DNA from: Branchiibius cervicis
GTDB taxonomy: Bacteria > Actinomycetota > Actinomycetes > Actinomycetales > Dermatophilaceae
DNA: 64,000 nucleotides
Direction of reading: 5' to 3'
NCBI RefSeq assembly: GCF_042661605.1
Contig: NZ_JBHSWJ010000002.1
Coordinates: forward strand, 3,472,001 to 3,536,000
Below, piece by piece: positions 1 through 8,366 of the stretch (the first letter of the stretch is position 1; the number at the start of each line of letters is the position of its first letter). Both the position numbers and the translations under genes were made by a program. Under the pieces are notes generated by a model, which had not been told where the DNA came from, did no database searches, and was given only the letters and a program-made list of their open reading frames with translations.

Positions 1-60
1 GCCGCAACGCCCGAGCATCGCGCAGCGTGGCCGCAGATCGCCCGGGACTTCCTGGCCTGA
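1..60 (+). CDS. 3' end of an unidentified gene
   Basis: The first 60 bases read in frame 1 as a short carboxy terminus ending WPQIARDFLA and a TGA stop at 58-60. An amphipathic ending of this kind is common in alpha/beta hydrolases and other small enzymes, but the fragment is too short to name a family. It converges on the hydrolase gene that ends at 72. Confidence 0.4.
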   Translation, partial: AATPEHRAAWPQIARDFLA

Positions 61-71
61 GCCGTTGATCC

Positions 72-911
72 TCAGGAGGCGACGCGTAGTGCTACCGCCG
101 CTTCCTGCGGCAGCGCACCCTTGGACGCCGCCGCGGTGTCGCGGATGATGTCGGCCGCCAGCTCCGGGTGGTCGAACATCGTGATGTGGCCCGTGTCGGG
201 AATCGACACGTGCTTGCTCTGCGGCAGGATCCGCCGCGCCCGCTTGGCCTGGGACGTCAGCAACAAATAGTCCTGCTCGCCCCACGCCACGGTCGCGTTG
301 GTCAGAATTTCGGGGGTGTTGCTGCGGAAGAGGGTGTAGCTGCGGGCGATGACCGGCCAGAACCCGCGGGCGCGCCGCATCTGCTGGGCGTCGCTCCAGG
401 CGTGCTCGTACGCCAGTTTCTCGGGATGCTTGTAGAGACTGCCGAAGATGGCGTAGCGGCCGACCGGCGTCTTCAGCACCGTCTTCGCCACCGGCGCCGG
501 CGTGTAGCTGGCGAACTTCAGGAAGAACAGAACGGTGCCGCACCACAGGTACCCGGGCACCTGGAAAAACCCGGCAGGGGAGAAAGCGGTGGCGGAGGCG
601 ACCTTCCCCCGCTTGGCCAGTTCGAGCGCGTAGGCGCCGCCCAGGGAGTTGCCGGCGACGTGCGGCTTGTCCAGACCGAGCTCCTCGAAGAACAGCTCGA
701 GGCGGTCCACCGAGCTCTTCAGCGTCGCGTTGAAGGGCTTCTCCAACCTCCGTGACTCGCCGAATCCCGGCAGGTCGATGGTGATGACGTCGAATTCCTC
801 GGCCAACCGGTCCGGGACGTCACCCCACGCGGAGCGGTTGTGCCCGATGCCGTGGATGAGCACCAGCGGCTCGCCAGAGCCTTTGCGGTTGTAGTGGATC
901 GGAGCGACCAT
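72..911 (-). CDS. alpha/beta hydrolase
   Basis: A hydrolase of about 279 residues with the alpha/beta-hydrolase fold. Visible landmarks are the oxyanion-loop motif LIHGIGHNRSAW near residue 20, the nucleophile elbow GNSLGG near residue 90, and a late TGHITMFDHP segment carrying the likely catalytic histidine. The substrate cannot be told from sequence. The frame is open to a GTG at 944, but the ATG at 911 is preferred because a GAGG lies 5 nt before it and the protein then starts just ahead of the first beta strand. It has no signal peptide, so it should be cytoplasmic. It is transcribed towards the partial gene at the window edge. Confidence 0.8.
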   Translation of the reverse strand: MVAPIHYNRKGSGEPLVLIHGIGHNRSAWGDVPDRLAEEFDVITIDLPGFGESRRLEKPFNATLKSSVDRLELFFEELGLDKPHVAGNSLGGAYALELAKRGKVASATAFSPAGFFQVPGYLWCGTVLFFLKFASYTPAPVAKTVLKTPVGRYAIFGSLYKHPEKLAYEHAWSDAQQMRRARGFWPVIARSYTLFRSNTPEILTNATVAWGEQDYLLLTSQAKRARRILPQSKHVSIPDTGHITMFDHPELAADIIRDTAAASKGALPQEAAVALRVAS

Positions 912-988
912 GACGACCTCGCATACTGGGGAACTGGGCACCACAGGTGTAGTAGAACGTCACCTTACCAACCAGTAGGTGGCCTGGG

Positions 989-1486
989 TCACATTGTTGC
1001 GTCCACTTCCTGGACCACCTGCAGATTCACCGCCGTGAGGTGGTCGTTGTCCGCGCCGTACGTCGCCGCCAGGTGCACCCGCTCACCGCGCAGCACATGC
1101 GGCAACCACACCCGGTTCTCATCCCACATCTGCGAGAACGGCGGCGCCTGCACGGGGAACCACTCGGGTCGGATCTCGTCGCACCCGCGCACCTGCCCGG
1201 TCCATCGGCGTACGACGAAGACATGGCTGACCATGTCCCACTCGGGCCGGTGGGGGAAGCGGAAGTCCAGGTACGCCGCGAGGTCCGCATCGGCCGGATC
1301 AGCGCTGAGACCCGCCTCTTCCTCGAGTTCGCGTACGGCGGCCCGGACCAGGCTCTCTCCCGGCTCCACCTTGCCGCCGATCCCGGTGATCTTGCCCGCA
1401 CCGAAGCCGCGCAGTTTGTGCCCGAGCAGGACACGGTCGTCCCGCAGGGGCAGGATCAAACAGGTCCGCAGCCTCGGCACGCTCAC
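989..1486 (-). CDS. Nudix hydrolase, MTH1-like (8-oxo-dGTPase type)
   Basis: Carries a full Nudix box, GKVEPGESLVRAAVRELEEEAGL split as G-x5-E-x7-REL-EE-G, near residues 36-58, which binds the Mg-diphosphate. The opening RTCLILPLRDDRVLLGHKLRGFGAGK resembles MTH1-type nucleotide-pool sanitising enzymes that hydrolyse oxidised purine dNTPs; this specificity is inferred. The open frame continues to 1624, but that would overlap pfkA by over 70 bases and add a proline-rich non-domain leader. GTG at 1486 is chosen, and GTG at 1480 is equally possible. It is divergent from pfkA, with a short shared promoter region. Confidence 0.8.
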   Translation of the reverse strand: MSVPRLRTCLILPLRDDRVLLGHKLRGFGAGKITGIGGKVEPGESLVRAAVRELEEEAGLSADPADADLAAYLDFRFPHRPEWDMVSHVFVVRRWTGQVRGCDEIRPEWFPVQAPPFSQMWDENRVWLPHVLRGERVHLAATYGADNDHLTAVNLQVVQEVDATM

Positions 1487-1550
1487 AGTCTGCCGGTCCA
1501 CCAGTCGGAAAGCCTTCGCCGGGGGCGGTCGCTCCGTAAAGATAGGGCCT

Positions 1551-2573
1551 ATGAAAATCGGCATCCTGACCAGCGGTGGAGACTGTCCGGGCTTGAACGC
1601 GGTGATCCGCGGTGCCGTGATCAAGGGTGACCAGATCTACGGCGTGAAGTTCGCCGGGATCCTCGACGGGTACCGGGGACTGGCCGAAGGCGACATGATC
1701 CCGTTGCCACGCAAACGGGTTCGGGGACTGTCGTTCGTGGGTGGCACGATCCTGGGCACCTCGCGGACGAACCCCTACGAGCGCGGCGGCCTGGAGAACA
1801 TCAAGGAGCAACTGCACGACAACGAGGTCGACGCCATCATCGCGATCGGCGGTGAAGGCACGTTGAGCGCAGCCAAGCGGCTGGCTGACGACGGTATCCA
1901 CGTGGTCGGGGTGCCCAAGACCATCGACAACGACGTTGCCGCAACGGACTACACCTTCGGCTTCGACACCGCCGTGGCCATCGCGACCGAGTCGATCGAC
2001 CGGTTGCGAACGACCGCCGAGTCCCACCACCGCTGCATGGTGGTCGAGGTGATGGGCCGGCACGTCGGCTGGATCGCGCTCTACGCCGGGATCGCCGGCG
2101 GCACCCACGCCTCGCTGTTGCCCGAGTTCCCGGTGACGATCGACCAGATCTGCGTCTGGGTGAACAAGGCGAAGAATCGCGGCCGAGCACCCGTCATCGT
2201 CGTGGCCGAAGGTTTCAAACCGCTGGGCCAGGACCAGGAAACCACCAGCCGCGGCCTGGGCCAGGACGGGCGGATGCGTCTGGGCGGTATCGGCGAACAG
2301 CTGGCGCCGATCATCGAGAAGAAGACCGGGATCGAGACGCGGGCGGTGCAACTGGGCCATCTGCAGCGCGGTGGGGTGCCGACCGCACGCGACCGGGTCA
2401 TCGCCACGCGCTACGGGACCGCCGCGATCGACGCGGTCATGGAGGGTAAGTGGGGTCACATGGTCGCGCTGCACGGTGACGACATCGTGACCGTGGACCT
2501 CCACGACGCGACGACCGAGTTGAAATCGGTGCCGCGCGAACTCTGGGACGAGGCCGGCATCCTGTTCGGCTGA
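1551..2573 (+). CDS. pfkA: 6-phosphofructokinase
   Basis: Phosphorylates fructose 6-phosphate at the committed step of glycolysis. The 340-residue protein starts MKIGILTSGGDCPGLNAVIRG, has the phosphoryl-donor loop IAIGGEGT, the catalytic motif PKTIDND and the substrate segment EVMGRHVGW. The glycine in GGEGT together with lysine in PKTIDND is the combination seen in group III enzymes. That group includes both ATP- and pyrophosphate-dependent members, so the donor is not certain. A longer open frame from 840 is an artefact; the ATG at 1551 is the family start. A TAAAGAT lies 7 nt upstream, suggesting a very short or absent leader. pgi lies in the same window, 19 kb away. Confidence 0.93.
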   Translation: MKIGILTSGGDCPGLNAVIRGAVIKGDQIYGVKFAGILDGYRGLAEGDMIPLPRKRVRGLSFVGGTILGTSRTNPYERGGLENIKEQLHDNEVDAIIAIGGEGTLSAAKRLADDGIHVVGVPKTIDNDVAATDYTFGFDTAVAIATESIDRLRTTAESHHRCMVVEVMGRHVGWIALYAGIAGGTHASLLPEFPVTIDQICVWVNKAKNRGRAPVIVVAEGFKPLGQDQETTSRGLGQDGRMRLGGIGEQLAPIIEKKTGIETRAVQLGHLQRGGVPTARDRVIATRYGTAAIDAVMEGKWGHMVALHGDDIVTVDLHDATTELKSVPRELWDEAGILFG

Positions 2574-2580
2574 GCCACCC

Positions 2581-2779
2581 ACCCGCCGTACCCGCGCAAT
2601 ACAGGGCCACTGGACCCACTCACCCAGCCCCCACCCGCCGTACCCGCGCAACACAAGGCCACTGGACCCACTCACCCAGCCCCCACCCGCCGTACCCGCG
2701 CAACACAAGGCCACTGGACCCACTCACCCAGCCCCCACCCGCCGTACCCGCGCAATACAGGGCCACTGGACCCACTCAC
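2581..2779. repeat. 52-bp tandem repeat, almost four copies
   Basis: Copies begin at 2581, 2633, 2685 and 2737 with exact 52-bp spacing. Each runs ACCCGCCGTACCCGCGCAA, then a variable YACARGG, then CCACTGGACCCACTCAC and a C-rich tail. Copies 1 and 4 share one variant (AATACAGGG) and copies 2 and 3 another (AACACAAGG). The array fills the gap after pfkA, and its last copy contains the stop codon (2776-2778) of the converging gene. No coding potential is apparent. Confidence 0.95.
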
Positions 2780-3308
2780 TCGCGAACGGGCTCCTCACGT
2801 CGGGCCAGGATGCGCTCCAACAACGAGTCGCGTCGCCAGGTGCACACTCCGATGATGACTCCCGAGAGGGCTACCAACCCGATAGCGAAAACCAGGAACT
2901 CGCGATATCCCGGCGGCGCCGAGTCGATGCTGGCGAAGCCGAGCCACCAGTACCCCCGAGGCATATCAGCAGAACGACGGCCACCCAGCACAGCACGAAT
3001 CTGTGGCCGCGGTACCGCTGGGCCGCGACGCGGAACTCAAGCGCCCGCAGTTCCGGATCCTCGTCGAGCTGACCGATCTCCAGCGCGTGATTGACCGCCG
3101 CCTGACGATCGGCCGGCTCGTCCCAGAGCAACGATTTCTGCCGGGTCGCAAGGTGCATGAACCAGCCCCAGATTCCGCCGAGGACGACGCTGGTCATCAA
3201 CCAACCCACGACGTCCCCGGCGTCGAATCGTCCGTGCCGGCGAGCATTGGACGTTGCCGCCTGTAGGCCCATGGCGTTGCCGAACAACGCAACGCTGGCA
3301 ATCACCAT
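2776..3308 (-). CDS. small multi-pass membrane protein (frame broken once)
   Basis: Not recognised as a named family. Two overlapping frames join into one 177-residue protein if one base is added to the C run at 2953-2957: the first part ends RFVLCWVAVVLLICLG, and the second continues YWWLGFASIDSAPPGYREF and a further hydrophobic helix before the charged tail ERILARREEPVRE. About four membrane segments are visible (residues about 1-17, 33-55, 100-118, 135-155), with a soluble charged stretch between the second and third. ATG at 3308 is chosen for the GGGGGAAG just upstream. Real mutation and sequencing error cannot be told apart, but eight similar breaks in the window favour error. Confidence 0.6.
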
Positions 3309-3357
3309 CGGCCACTTCCCCCGGAGCACCACCCTGTCCTACCAGGTGCTGGGAACA

Positions 3358-3379
3358 CGACGCCCCCTTCGGGGCGTCG
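3358..3379 (-). terminator. intrinsic terminator of the GNAT gene
   Basis: Perfect 9-bp stem CGACGCCCC / GGGGCGTCG around a 4-nt loop, directly after the stop codon of the minus-strand GNAT gene. The following T tract is weak. Confidence 0.75.
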
Positions 3380-3380
3380 G

Positions 3381-3971
3381 CTACTGCGGGCCGCCGGTCG
3401 AGACCCAGGCGCCCAGCGGTTCGACAGGGACCGTTTCTTCCTTGCTGACCTCGGCGAACTCCACGAATCCGCGAGCGCGGTAGTTCGGCAACGCGGCCGG
3501 TCCGTCGAGCGAGCAGGTGTGCAGCCACACCCGGCGCGCGGGCGGCAGTCCGTGATCGGCGGCCAACGCCCAGGCTCGGCGTACGGCGTGGGTCAGCAAC
3601 GCTCCGCCGATGCCCCGGCCGATCGCGTGCTCCAGCAAGCCGAAGTACTTGATCTCGACCGCTTCTGCGTCGCCGTCAGTGGACGGACCGAGGTGCACGT
3701 ACCCGGCGGGCGCCCCATCGGCGTACGCCACCCAGATCTCAGTGCCGGGTAGTGCAAGGTCCGAAACCCATTGCGCCCGCGTCCAATTGATCCGATCGGT
3801 CCAGGTCCAGGGTCCACCAACCGCCGCGTAGAGCCACCGGACGAACTCCGGCGTCGGCGCGAGCAGCCGCTCGAAACGTACTCCGCCCGGCATCGGACCG
3901 GCCGGCTGGAGTTGGGACGGCGAGGTCATCTGCAGCGATGTCGTCACAACGGTCCGCGGTGCCCATTCCAT
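3381..3971 (-). CDS. GNAT family N-acetyltransferase
   Basis: An acetyl-CoA-dependent transferase of 196 residues. The GNAT fold is seen from the central strand EIWVAYADGAPAGYVHL, the EIKYFGLLEHAIGRGIGGALL motif (the R/Q-x-x-G-x-G/A pyrophosphate loop is GRGIGG, about residues 117-122) and the closing segment ALPNYRARGFVEF typical of motif B. The acceptor substrate is unknown. A perfect TAGTCT box at 3978-3983 lies 6 nt before the ATG at 3971, indicating a leaderless transcript whose promoter overlaps the end of the upstream oxidoreductase gene. A hairpin terminator follows directly. Confidence 0.85.
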   Translation of the reverse strand: MEWAPRTVVTTSLQMTSPSQLQPAGPMPGGVRFERLLAPTPEFVRWLYAAVGGPWTWTDRINWTRAQWVSDLALPGTEIWVAYADGAPAGYVHLGPSTDGDAEAVEIKYFGLLEHAIGRGIGGALLTHAVRRAWALAADHGLPPARRVWLHTCSLDGPAALPNYRARGFVEFAEVSKEETVPVEPLGAWVSTGGPQ

Positions 3972-3977
3972 GCGCGA

Positions 3978-3983
3978 AGACTA
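3978..3983 (-). promoter_or_regulatory. -10 box of the GNAT gene (leaderless)
   Basis: TAGTCT on the minus strand, 6 nt before the ATG at 3971, so the transcript would start at the start codon. Confidence 0.6.
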
Positions 3984-5348
3984 CGGCCGTCGCGAGATCG
4001 TGTCCGCCACGGCCGCGACCTTCGAGGCCCGGCCCGTGGCCGACTCGCGGCGGTCCGCGAACCTATACGCGGCGTACATCCCGTGAACACCCAACCAGCG
4101 CAATGGTTCTGGCTCCCACTTGCGCACGGGGCGGTTGACCCAGGGCAACGAGGTACGCCGCGTGGAGACCCCCAGCGCCAGCTCGGCCAGCGTCCGGCCG
4201 GCGAGGGAGGACGACGTCACACCGTGCCCCACGTATCCGCCGGCGAAACCCAGGCGCGAGACCGGATCGAAGCTCAGCGTCGCCGACCAATCACGCGGGA
4301 CGCCCAGCACCCCGGACCAGGCGTGGGCGATGCCGATGCCCTCAGCCGCCGGGAACAGCCGGACGAGTGCCCCATAGAGTTCATCGACAGTGCGTTGGGG
4401 TGTCTGCCCGTCGACGTCGGTGCGCGATCCGTAGCGGTAGGGCACACCGCGGCCGCCGATCGCGATCCGGTCGTCGGCGGTGCGCTGGGCATAGATGTAG
4501 GCGTTGGCCTCGTCGCCGAGTACCTCGTAACCGGACCAGCCGACGGCGTCCCAGAACGATTGTGGCAGTGGATCGGTCGCGATCATCGAGGAGTTCATCG
4601 GCAGCCAGGTACGCCGCTGACCGGGCAGCGCTGCCGTGAAACCTTCCGTGCCACGCAGCACCGTGCCCGCCGAGATCGTCCCGAACGGGGTGCCGACGCT
4701 GCCCGGTTCGAGCGACGTCGCCGGCGTGCCCTCAAGAAGTTGCACCCCGGCCGCTTCGACGACCCGGGCCAGGCCCACGACGAGTTTGGCCGGCTGGATG
4801 CGGGCACAGTGCGGTGTCAACGACCCACCGAGTGCGCCGTCGACGGCGATCCGCGAGGCAACCTGCGCGGCGGACAGTTCCTGCGCGGGTGGCTCGAAGT
4901 GGCTGCGCAGCCGCGCCAGCTGCGGTCGGGATGTGGCGACCGACAGTTCGCCGCCTTTGACGATGTCGGCGTCGATCCCTTCGCGAGCGCAGACCGCGGT
5001 CACCTCATCGACCTGATCGCGCAACTCCTGCTCGAGGGCCAGCACACCGGCCTCACCGCCGGAACGCGCCAACACCGATCGCGACCCGGGCAGAGCGGCG
5101 GTCAACCAGCCCCCGTTACGCCCGGACGCGCCGTACCCGATGAACTCCCGCTCGACCACGGTGACCGACAAGGAGGGCTGGATCTGCTTGAGGTAGTAGG
5201 CCGTCCAGAGTCCTGTGTAGCCGCCGCCGACGATGCAGACATCGGTCGACCTTGAGCCATCCAGGTGCGAACGAGTGATGGCACCGCCGCCCAGTTGGTC
5301 CCACCAAAAAGACACATGCCCGTTGGATGCAGGAACGGGGGCGCGCAC
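3981..5348 (-). CDS. FAD-dependent amine/amino acid oxidoreductase (DAO family)
   Basis: A flavoprotein of about 455 residues in the D-amino-acid-oxidase/PuuB-like superfamily, which oxidises C-N bonds of amines or amino acids. It shows the Rossmann FAD motif VCIVGGGYTGLWTAYYL near residue 40 followed by an acidic strand end VVERE, the flavin-loop segment GYGASGRNGGW, and a late FAD-binding segment FAGGYVGHGVTSSSLAGR. The substrate is not evident; resemblance to gamma-glutamylputrescine oxidase is a family-level inference. GTG at 5348 lies 7 nt after a TAGCGT box; GTG at 5357 is the alternative start. Confidence 0.8.
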   Translation of the reverse strand: MRAPVPASNGHVSFWWDQLGGGAITRSHLDGSRSTDVCIVGGGYTGLWTAYYLKQIQPSLSVTVVEREFIGYGASGRNGGWLTAALPGSRSVLARSGGEAGVLALEQELRDQVDEVTAVCAREGIDADIVKGGELSVATSRPQLARLRSHFEPPAQELSAAQVASRIAVDGALGGSLTPHCARIQPAKLVVGLARVVEAAGVQLLEGTPATSLEPGSVGTPFGTISAGTVLRGTEGFTAALPGQRRTWLPMNSSMIATDPLPQSFWDAVGWSGYEVLGDEANAYIYAQRTADDRIAIGGRGVPYRYGSRTDVDGQTPQRTVDELYGALVRLFPAAEGIGIAHAWSGVLGVPRDWSATLSFDPVSRLGFAGGYVGHGVTSSSLAGRTLAELALGVSTRRTSLPWVNRPVRKWEPEPLRWLGVHGMYAAYRFADRRESATGRASKVAAVADTISRRP

Positions 5349-5355
5349 CGTAGGC

Positions 5356-5361
5356 ACGCTA
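5356..5361 (-). promoter_or_regulatory. -10 box of the FAD oxidoreductase gene (leaderless)
   Basis: TAGCGT on the minus strand with 7 nt to the GTG at 5348. Confidence 0.5.
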
Positions 5362-5607
5362 CCCCCGTTCCCTCAGTCCCGCGGTATGAACCCCCTGGCC
5401 AGTCACCCAACCAAACACGCCGCAGGACGTTAGTGCACCTGGGATCGCACACGGGCATGGCGGTAGCCGTGGGTTCCGCAGGTGTAGTGCTATTCCACCT
5501 CCGCCCGGGCATCGGGCGCTCCCGCCGAACCGCCCATTTCTACCTCCGTCGTTCAGCGGAGGCGCGCGTTACACGAAGAGAGGATCTGCCGAATTCGACA
5601 AAGCCCC

Positions 5608-5613
5608 TAACGT
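5608..5613 (+). promoter_or_regulatory. -10 box of the histidine kinase gene (leaderless)
   Basis: TAACGT, then 6 nt, then the ATG at 5620. No convincing -35 element is seen. The 270 bases upstream, between the divergent oxidoreductase and kinase genes, hold no other clear feature. Confidence 0.6.
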
Positions 5614-5619
5614 TTGCTT

Positions 5620-6905
5620 ATGGACAGCGTGGACCGGCCACCGACGGATCGAGCCGCCGATCCCTGGTCGCTCGTGCGTTCAGTGATCGTCGTCGTTGTC
5701 TGCGCGCTGACGGGTTTGCTGGCGGTACTACTGGCGACGGCCGCCAAGAATCCCCAGCTGGAGATCCACTGGCCCAAGGACCTGGACCCCAAGGTCACTG
5801 TCATCGAGGTCGTCCTGGTCCTGGTCCTGGCCGCGCTGACCGTGTGGCGGGACCGGTGGCCGGTGCAGTTGAGTCTGATCGCTTCGGCGCTGACGATCCT
5901 GTTGCCGCTGGGCGGGATGGCCCCGACGATCCTGATGTTCGACGTGCTGCTCAGCAACGTCCGCCAGCGGTGGCGCATCATCTGCTCGGTCGCGGCGATC
6001 CTGGCCATCTTCGTCTCGATCTGGCGCGACACCCAGCACCGCTCGCATGAGACGTCGTTCTGGCGCAACGTCCTGGCGATGCGCGACGGCCAGGAATTCC
6101 CGTGGTGGCTGGTCGTCGCCCTCACCGTGCTGATCGCGGCGGTGGTGATCGGCCTGGCCGCATTCGTCCGGGACTGGCGCCGCGCCCATCGGGCCGAGCA
6201 GGATGCGCAGGAGGCTCGGACCGAGGCCGGCCGGCTGAGCGAACGGCTACTGCGCCAGCAGGAGCGGGAGGAGGTCGCCCGGGAGGTGCACGACGCCCTC
6301 GGTCACCGGTTGAGTCTGCTGAACCTGCACGCCAGCGCGTTGGAGATGCAGGCCGGCGGCAATGAGGCGTTGGCCCGCAGCGCGCGAGTGGTGCAGGAGA
6401 ACGCCCAGCAGTCCGCCGCCGATCTGCGCGCTCTGCTTGCGGTGCTGCGCGATCCCAAGACGCCCGAACTGCACGACGGTCTTCCCGGCCTGGCCGACGT
6501 GCCGGAGTTGTTGGAGGAGACGCGGCTGGCGGGTACACCCATCACCGCGTCGTACTTCGTCGACGATTCCGGTCCGCTGGATCCGGAGTTCAGCCGCGAC
6601 TGTTACCGCATCGTGCAGGAGTTGCTGACGAACGCCCGCAAGCACGCGCCGGGCCAGCCGTTGCGTATCCACATCGACGTCACTCCTCAGCACGGCGCCG
6701 ACATCACGGCGGTCAACCAGTTGTCGCCCGCGACACCCGATGAGTTCACCGAGGGCAACGGGTTGCTGGGCATCCGGGAGCGTGCCCGCCGAACTGGTGG
6801 TGACGCCGAAGCGGGGATTGAGCACAATGTCTCCACCGGGTCCGGTGACACCGCGGTCTTCCGAACGACCGTCCACTTGCCCTGGCGCGACGCGAAAGCC
6901 CCTGA
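5620..6905 (+). CDS. sensor histidine kinase, HisKA_3 (NarL-partner) class
   Basis: Membrane sensor kinase that would phosphorylate the response regulator encoded 23 nt downstream. Four or five membrane helices occupy residues about 20-190. Then come the dimerisation/phosphoacceptor helix REVHDALGHRLS (His224), the N box QELLTNARKHAPG and the ATP-lid glycines GNGLLGIRERARRTGG. As sequenced, the frame runs on to 7128 through the regulator gene. Adding one C to the run at 6899-6902 gives an ending DAKAP and a TGA at 6903-6905, the natural length of 428 residues. The input signal cannot be deduced. The gene starts at a leaderless promoter. Confidence 0.85.
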
Positions 6906-6928
6906 GCGACCCCTGCGGAGGACACCGG

Positions 6929-7596
6929 ATGAGCGACCAGCCGCCCGCTGCCATCCGCGTGTTGCTGGTCGACGACGAACCCATGGTGCGTTCGGGTCTC
7001 GCGGCGATCATCGGTACGACCGACGACGTGGTGGTCATCGGGGAGGCCGCCGACGGCGACGAGGCCATGGCCCGGATCGAAGCGGACTCCCCCGACGTGG
7101 TGCTGCTCGACATCCGGATGCCCGGTGAGGACGGGGTGTCTGTCACCCGTCGGATCGTGAACCTCGACAACCCCCGGCCGTGCTCATCCTGACCACCTGG
7201 GATTCGGATGCCGTGACCCTGCAGGCGATCGGAGCCGGGGCGGCGGGCTTCCTGCTGAAGACCGACGCCGGGCTGGACATCCTGGACGGAATCCGCGCCG
7301 TCGCGGCCGGTCGCGGCGCGCTCAGCCAGTCACCGGTGCAGGCCGTGTTGTCGGCGGCCGCCCGCTCGGACACGATGGCGCGGTCCGATGCCCGCGACGC
7401 GGTCCGGGCCCTGTCGCCGCGCGAGCGCGAGGCCATCATCGCGTTGAGCGGCCCGGGCAACCTCGACGACGTCGCGGCGCGCATGTTCGTGGCCAAGAGC
7501 ACGCTGAAAAGTCACATGGAAAGTGCGCAACGCAAACTCGGCGTGAGCAGTCGGCACGAGTTGGCCGTCATCGCCGCGCGGGCCGGGTTGATCTGA
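6929..7596 (+). CDS. NarL/LuxR response regulator (frame broken once)
   Basis: DNA-binding partner of the preceding kinase. The receiver domain is clear: LLVDDEPMVRSGL with paired acidic residues, phosphoacceptor Asp in VVLLDIRMPGEDG and conserved LTTW and K in GFLLKTDAG. The LuxR-type helix-turn-helix is ALSPREREAIIALSG to KSTLKSHMESAQRKLGV. The two halves lie in different frames; one extra C in the C5 run at 7171-7175 joins them as NPPAVLILTTW, giving 222 residues. The start ATG has GGAGG 7 nt upstream. Probable sequencing error rather than a dead gene. Confidence 0.85.
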
Positions 7597-7636
7597 CCCG
7601 ACCACGACGCGGGCGTACGCCGCGTGCGTGGGTCAG
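7593..7636. terminator. bidirectional terminator between convergent regulators
   Basis: Outer arms CTGACCC (7593-7599) and GGGTCAG (7630-7636) enclose an inner stem CACG-ACGCGG / CCGCGTGCGTG with a 5-nt loop and one bulge. The outer arms contain the stop codons of both flanking genes. Confidence 0.7.
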
Positions 7637-8298
7637 TCGGAGTCGCGCGTCAGCCGCCCGCGATCGGGCAGCAAACCGTGTTGGACGCCCCACAGCACCG
7701 CTTGGGCGCGTGTCGTCACGCCCATCTTGCGGTAGGCGGTGCGGATGTAGGACTTGACCGAGTTGATACTGATGAAGCAGTGCTTGGCAATCGCCTCGTT
7801 GGACAAACCCTGCGTGACCAGGGAGACGATCTCGGCTTCGCGAGCCGTGAGGCCATACTCCCGCCCGGGCCATTCGCCGTTGATGCTGCTGGACCGGGTG
7901 GTTTGCTCGGTGATGACCACCTCACCGCGGTGAATGCGGCTCAGCGCGTCCACCAGGCCGGCACCATCCAAGGACTTCGACAGGTAGCCGCTGACCCCTT
8001 TCTGGGACGCCATCCGGACCAGGGCCGGGTTGACGTTCCAGGTGTAAACCACCACTTTGCCGGCCAGCGGATCTCGCAGCAGGACATCGACGTCGCTGCC
8101 GTCGATCTGGGTCTGGCTGAACGCGTCGTACAACGTGATATCGACCGGCGTACTTTCGCCGGACTCGCCCACGGTGACCTCGACGATGCGGATCTGGGCC
8201 TCGTACGGTTCCAGCATCGCGGCGATACCGAGGACCACGACGACGTAGTCATTACGAATCGCCAGTCGGATGGGCGCGGCTTGGGCCACTTCGGGCAT
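7633..8298 (-). CDS. LuxR-type response regulator, atypical receiver
   Basis: A 221-residue regulator. The carboxy-terminal LuxR helix-turn-helix is plain (GLTAREAEIVSLVTQGLSNEAIA, then INSVKSYIRTAYRKMGV, about residues 147-205). The amino-terminal part resembles a receiver: it starts with a hydrophobic strand and ND, has a likely Asp in DITLYDAF and ends GVSGYLSKSLDG with the conserved lysine, so phosphorylation is possible. Its DNA-binding domain is close to that of the next gene (8367-9245), so the two are paralogues. A TACGCT box 7 nt before the ATG indicates a leaderless message. Confidence 0.82.
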   Translation of the reverse strand: MPEVAQAAPIRLAIRNDYVVVVLGIAAMLEPYEAQIRIVEVTVGESGESTPVDITLYDAFSQTQIDGSDVDVLLRDPLAGKVVVYTWNVNPALVRMASQKGVSGYLSKSLDGAGLVDALSRIHRGEVVITEQTTRSSSINGEWPGREYGLTAREAEIVSLVTQGLSNEAIAKHCFISINSVKSYIRTAYRKMGVTTRAQAVLWGVQHGLLPDRGRLTRDSD

Positions 8299-8305
8299 AC
8301 CTCGC

Positions 8306-8311
8306 AGCGTA
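8306..8311 (-). promoter_or_regulatory. -10 box of the LuxR gene (leaderless)
   Basis: TACGCT on the minus strand, 7 nt before the ATG at 8298. Confidence 0.55.
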
Positions 8312-8366
8312 AGCCGCGCCGCTGAGCTATCCCTCCGCCCTCAGGGGTGAAGGCGCAGGGTCGCTC

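Noticed and set aside
840..1550. Amino-terminal extension of phosphofructokinase in an open frame from 840
   Set aside because: Covers the Nudix gene on the other strand, lacks domain similarity, and the family start is plainly at 1551.
1299..2723. 474-codon minus-strand frame across pfkA
   Set aside because: Low-complexity shadow of pfkA and the tandem repeat; no start signal or domain.
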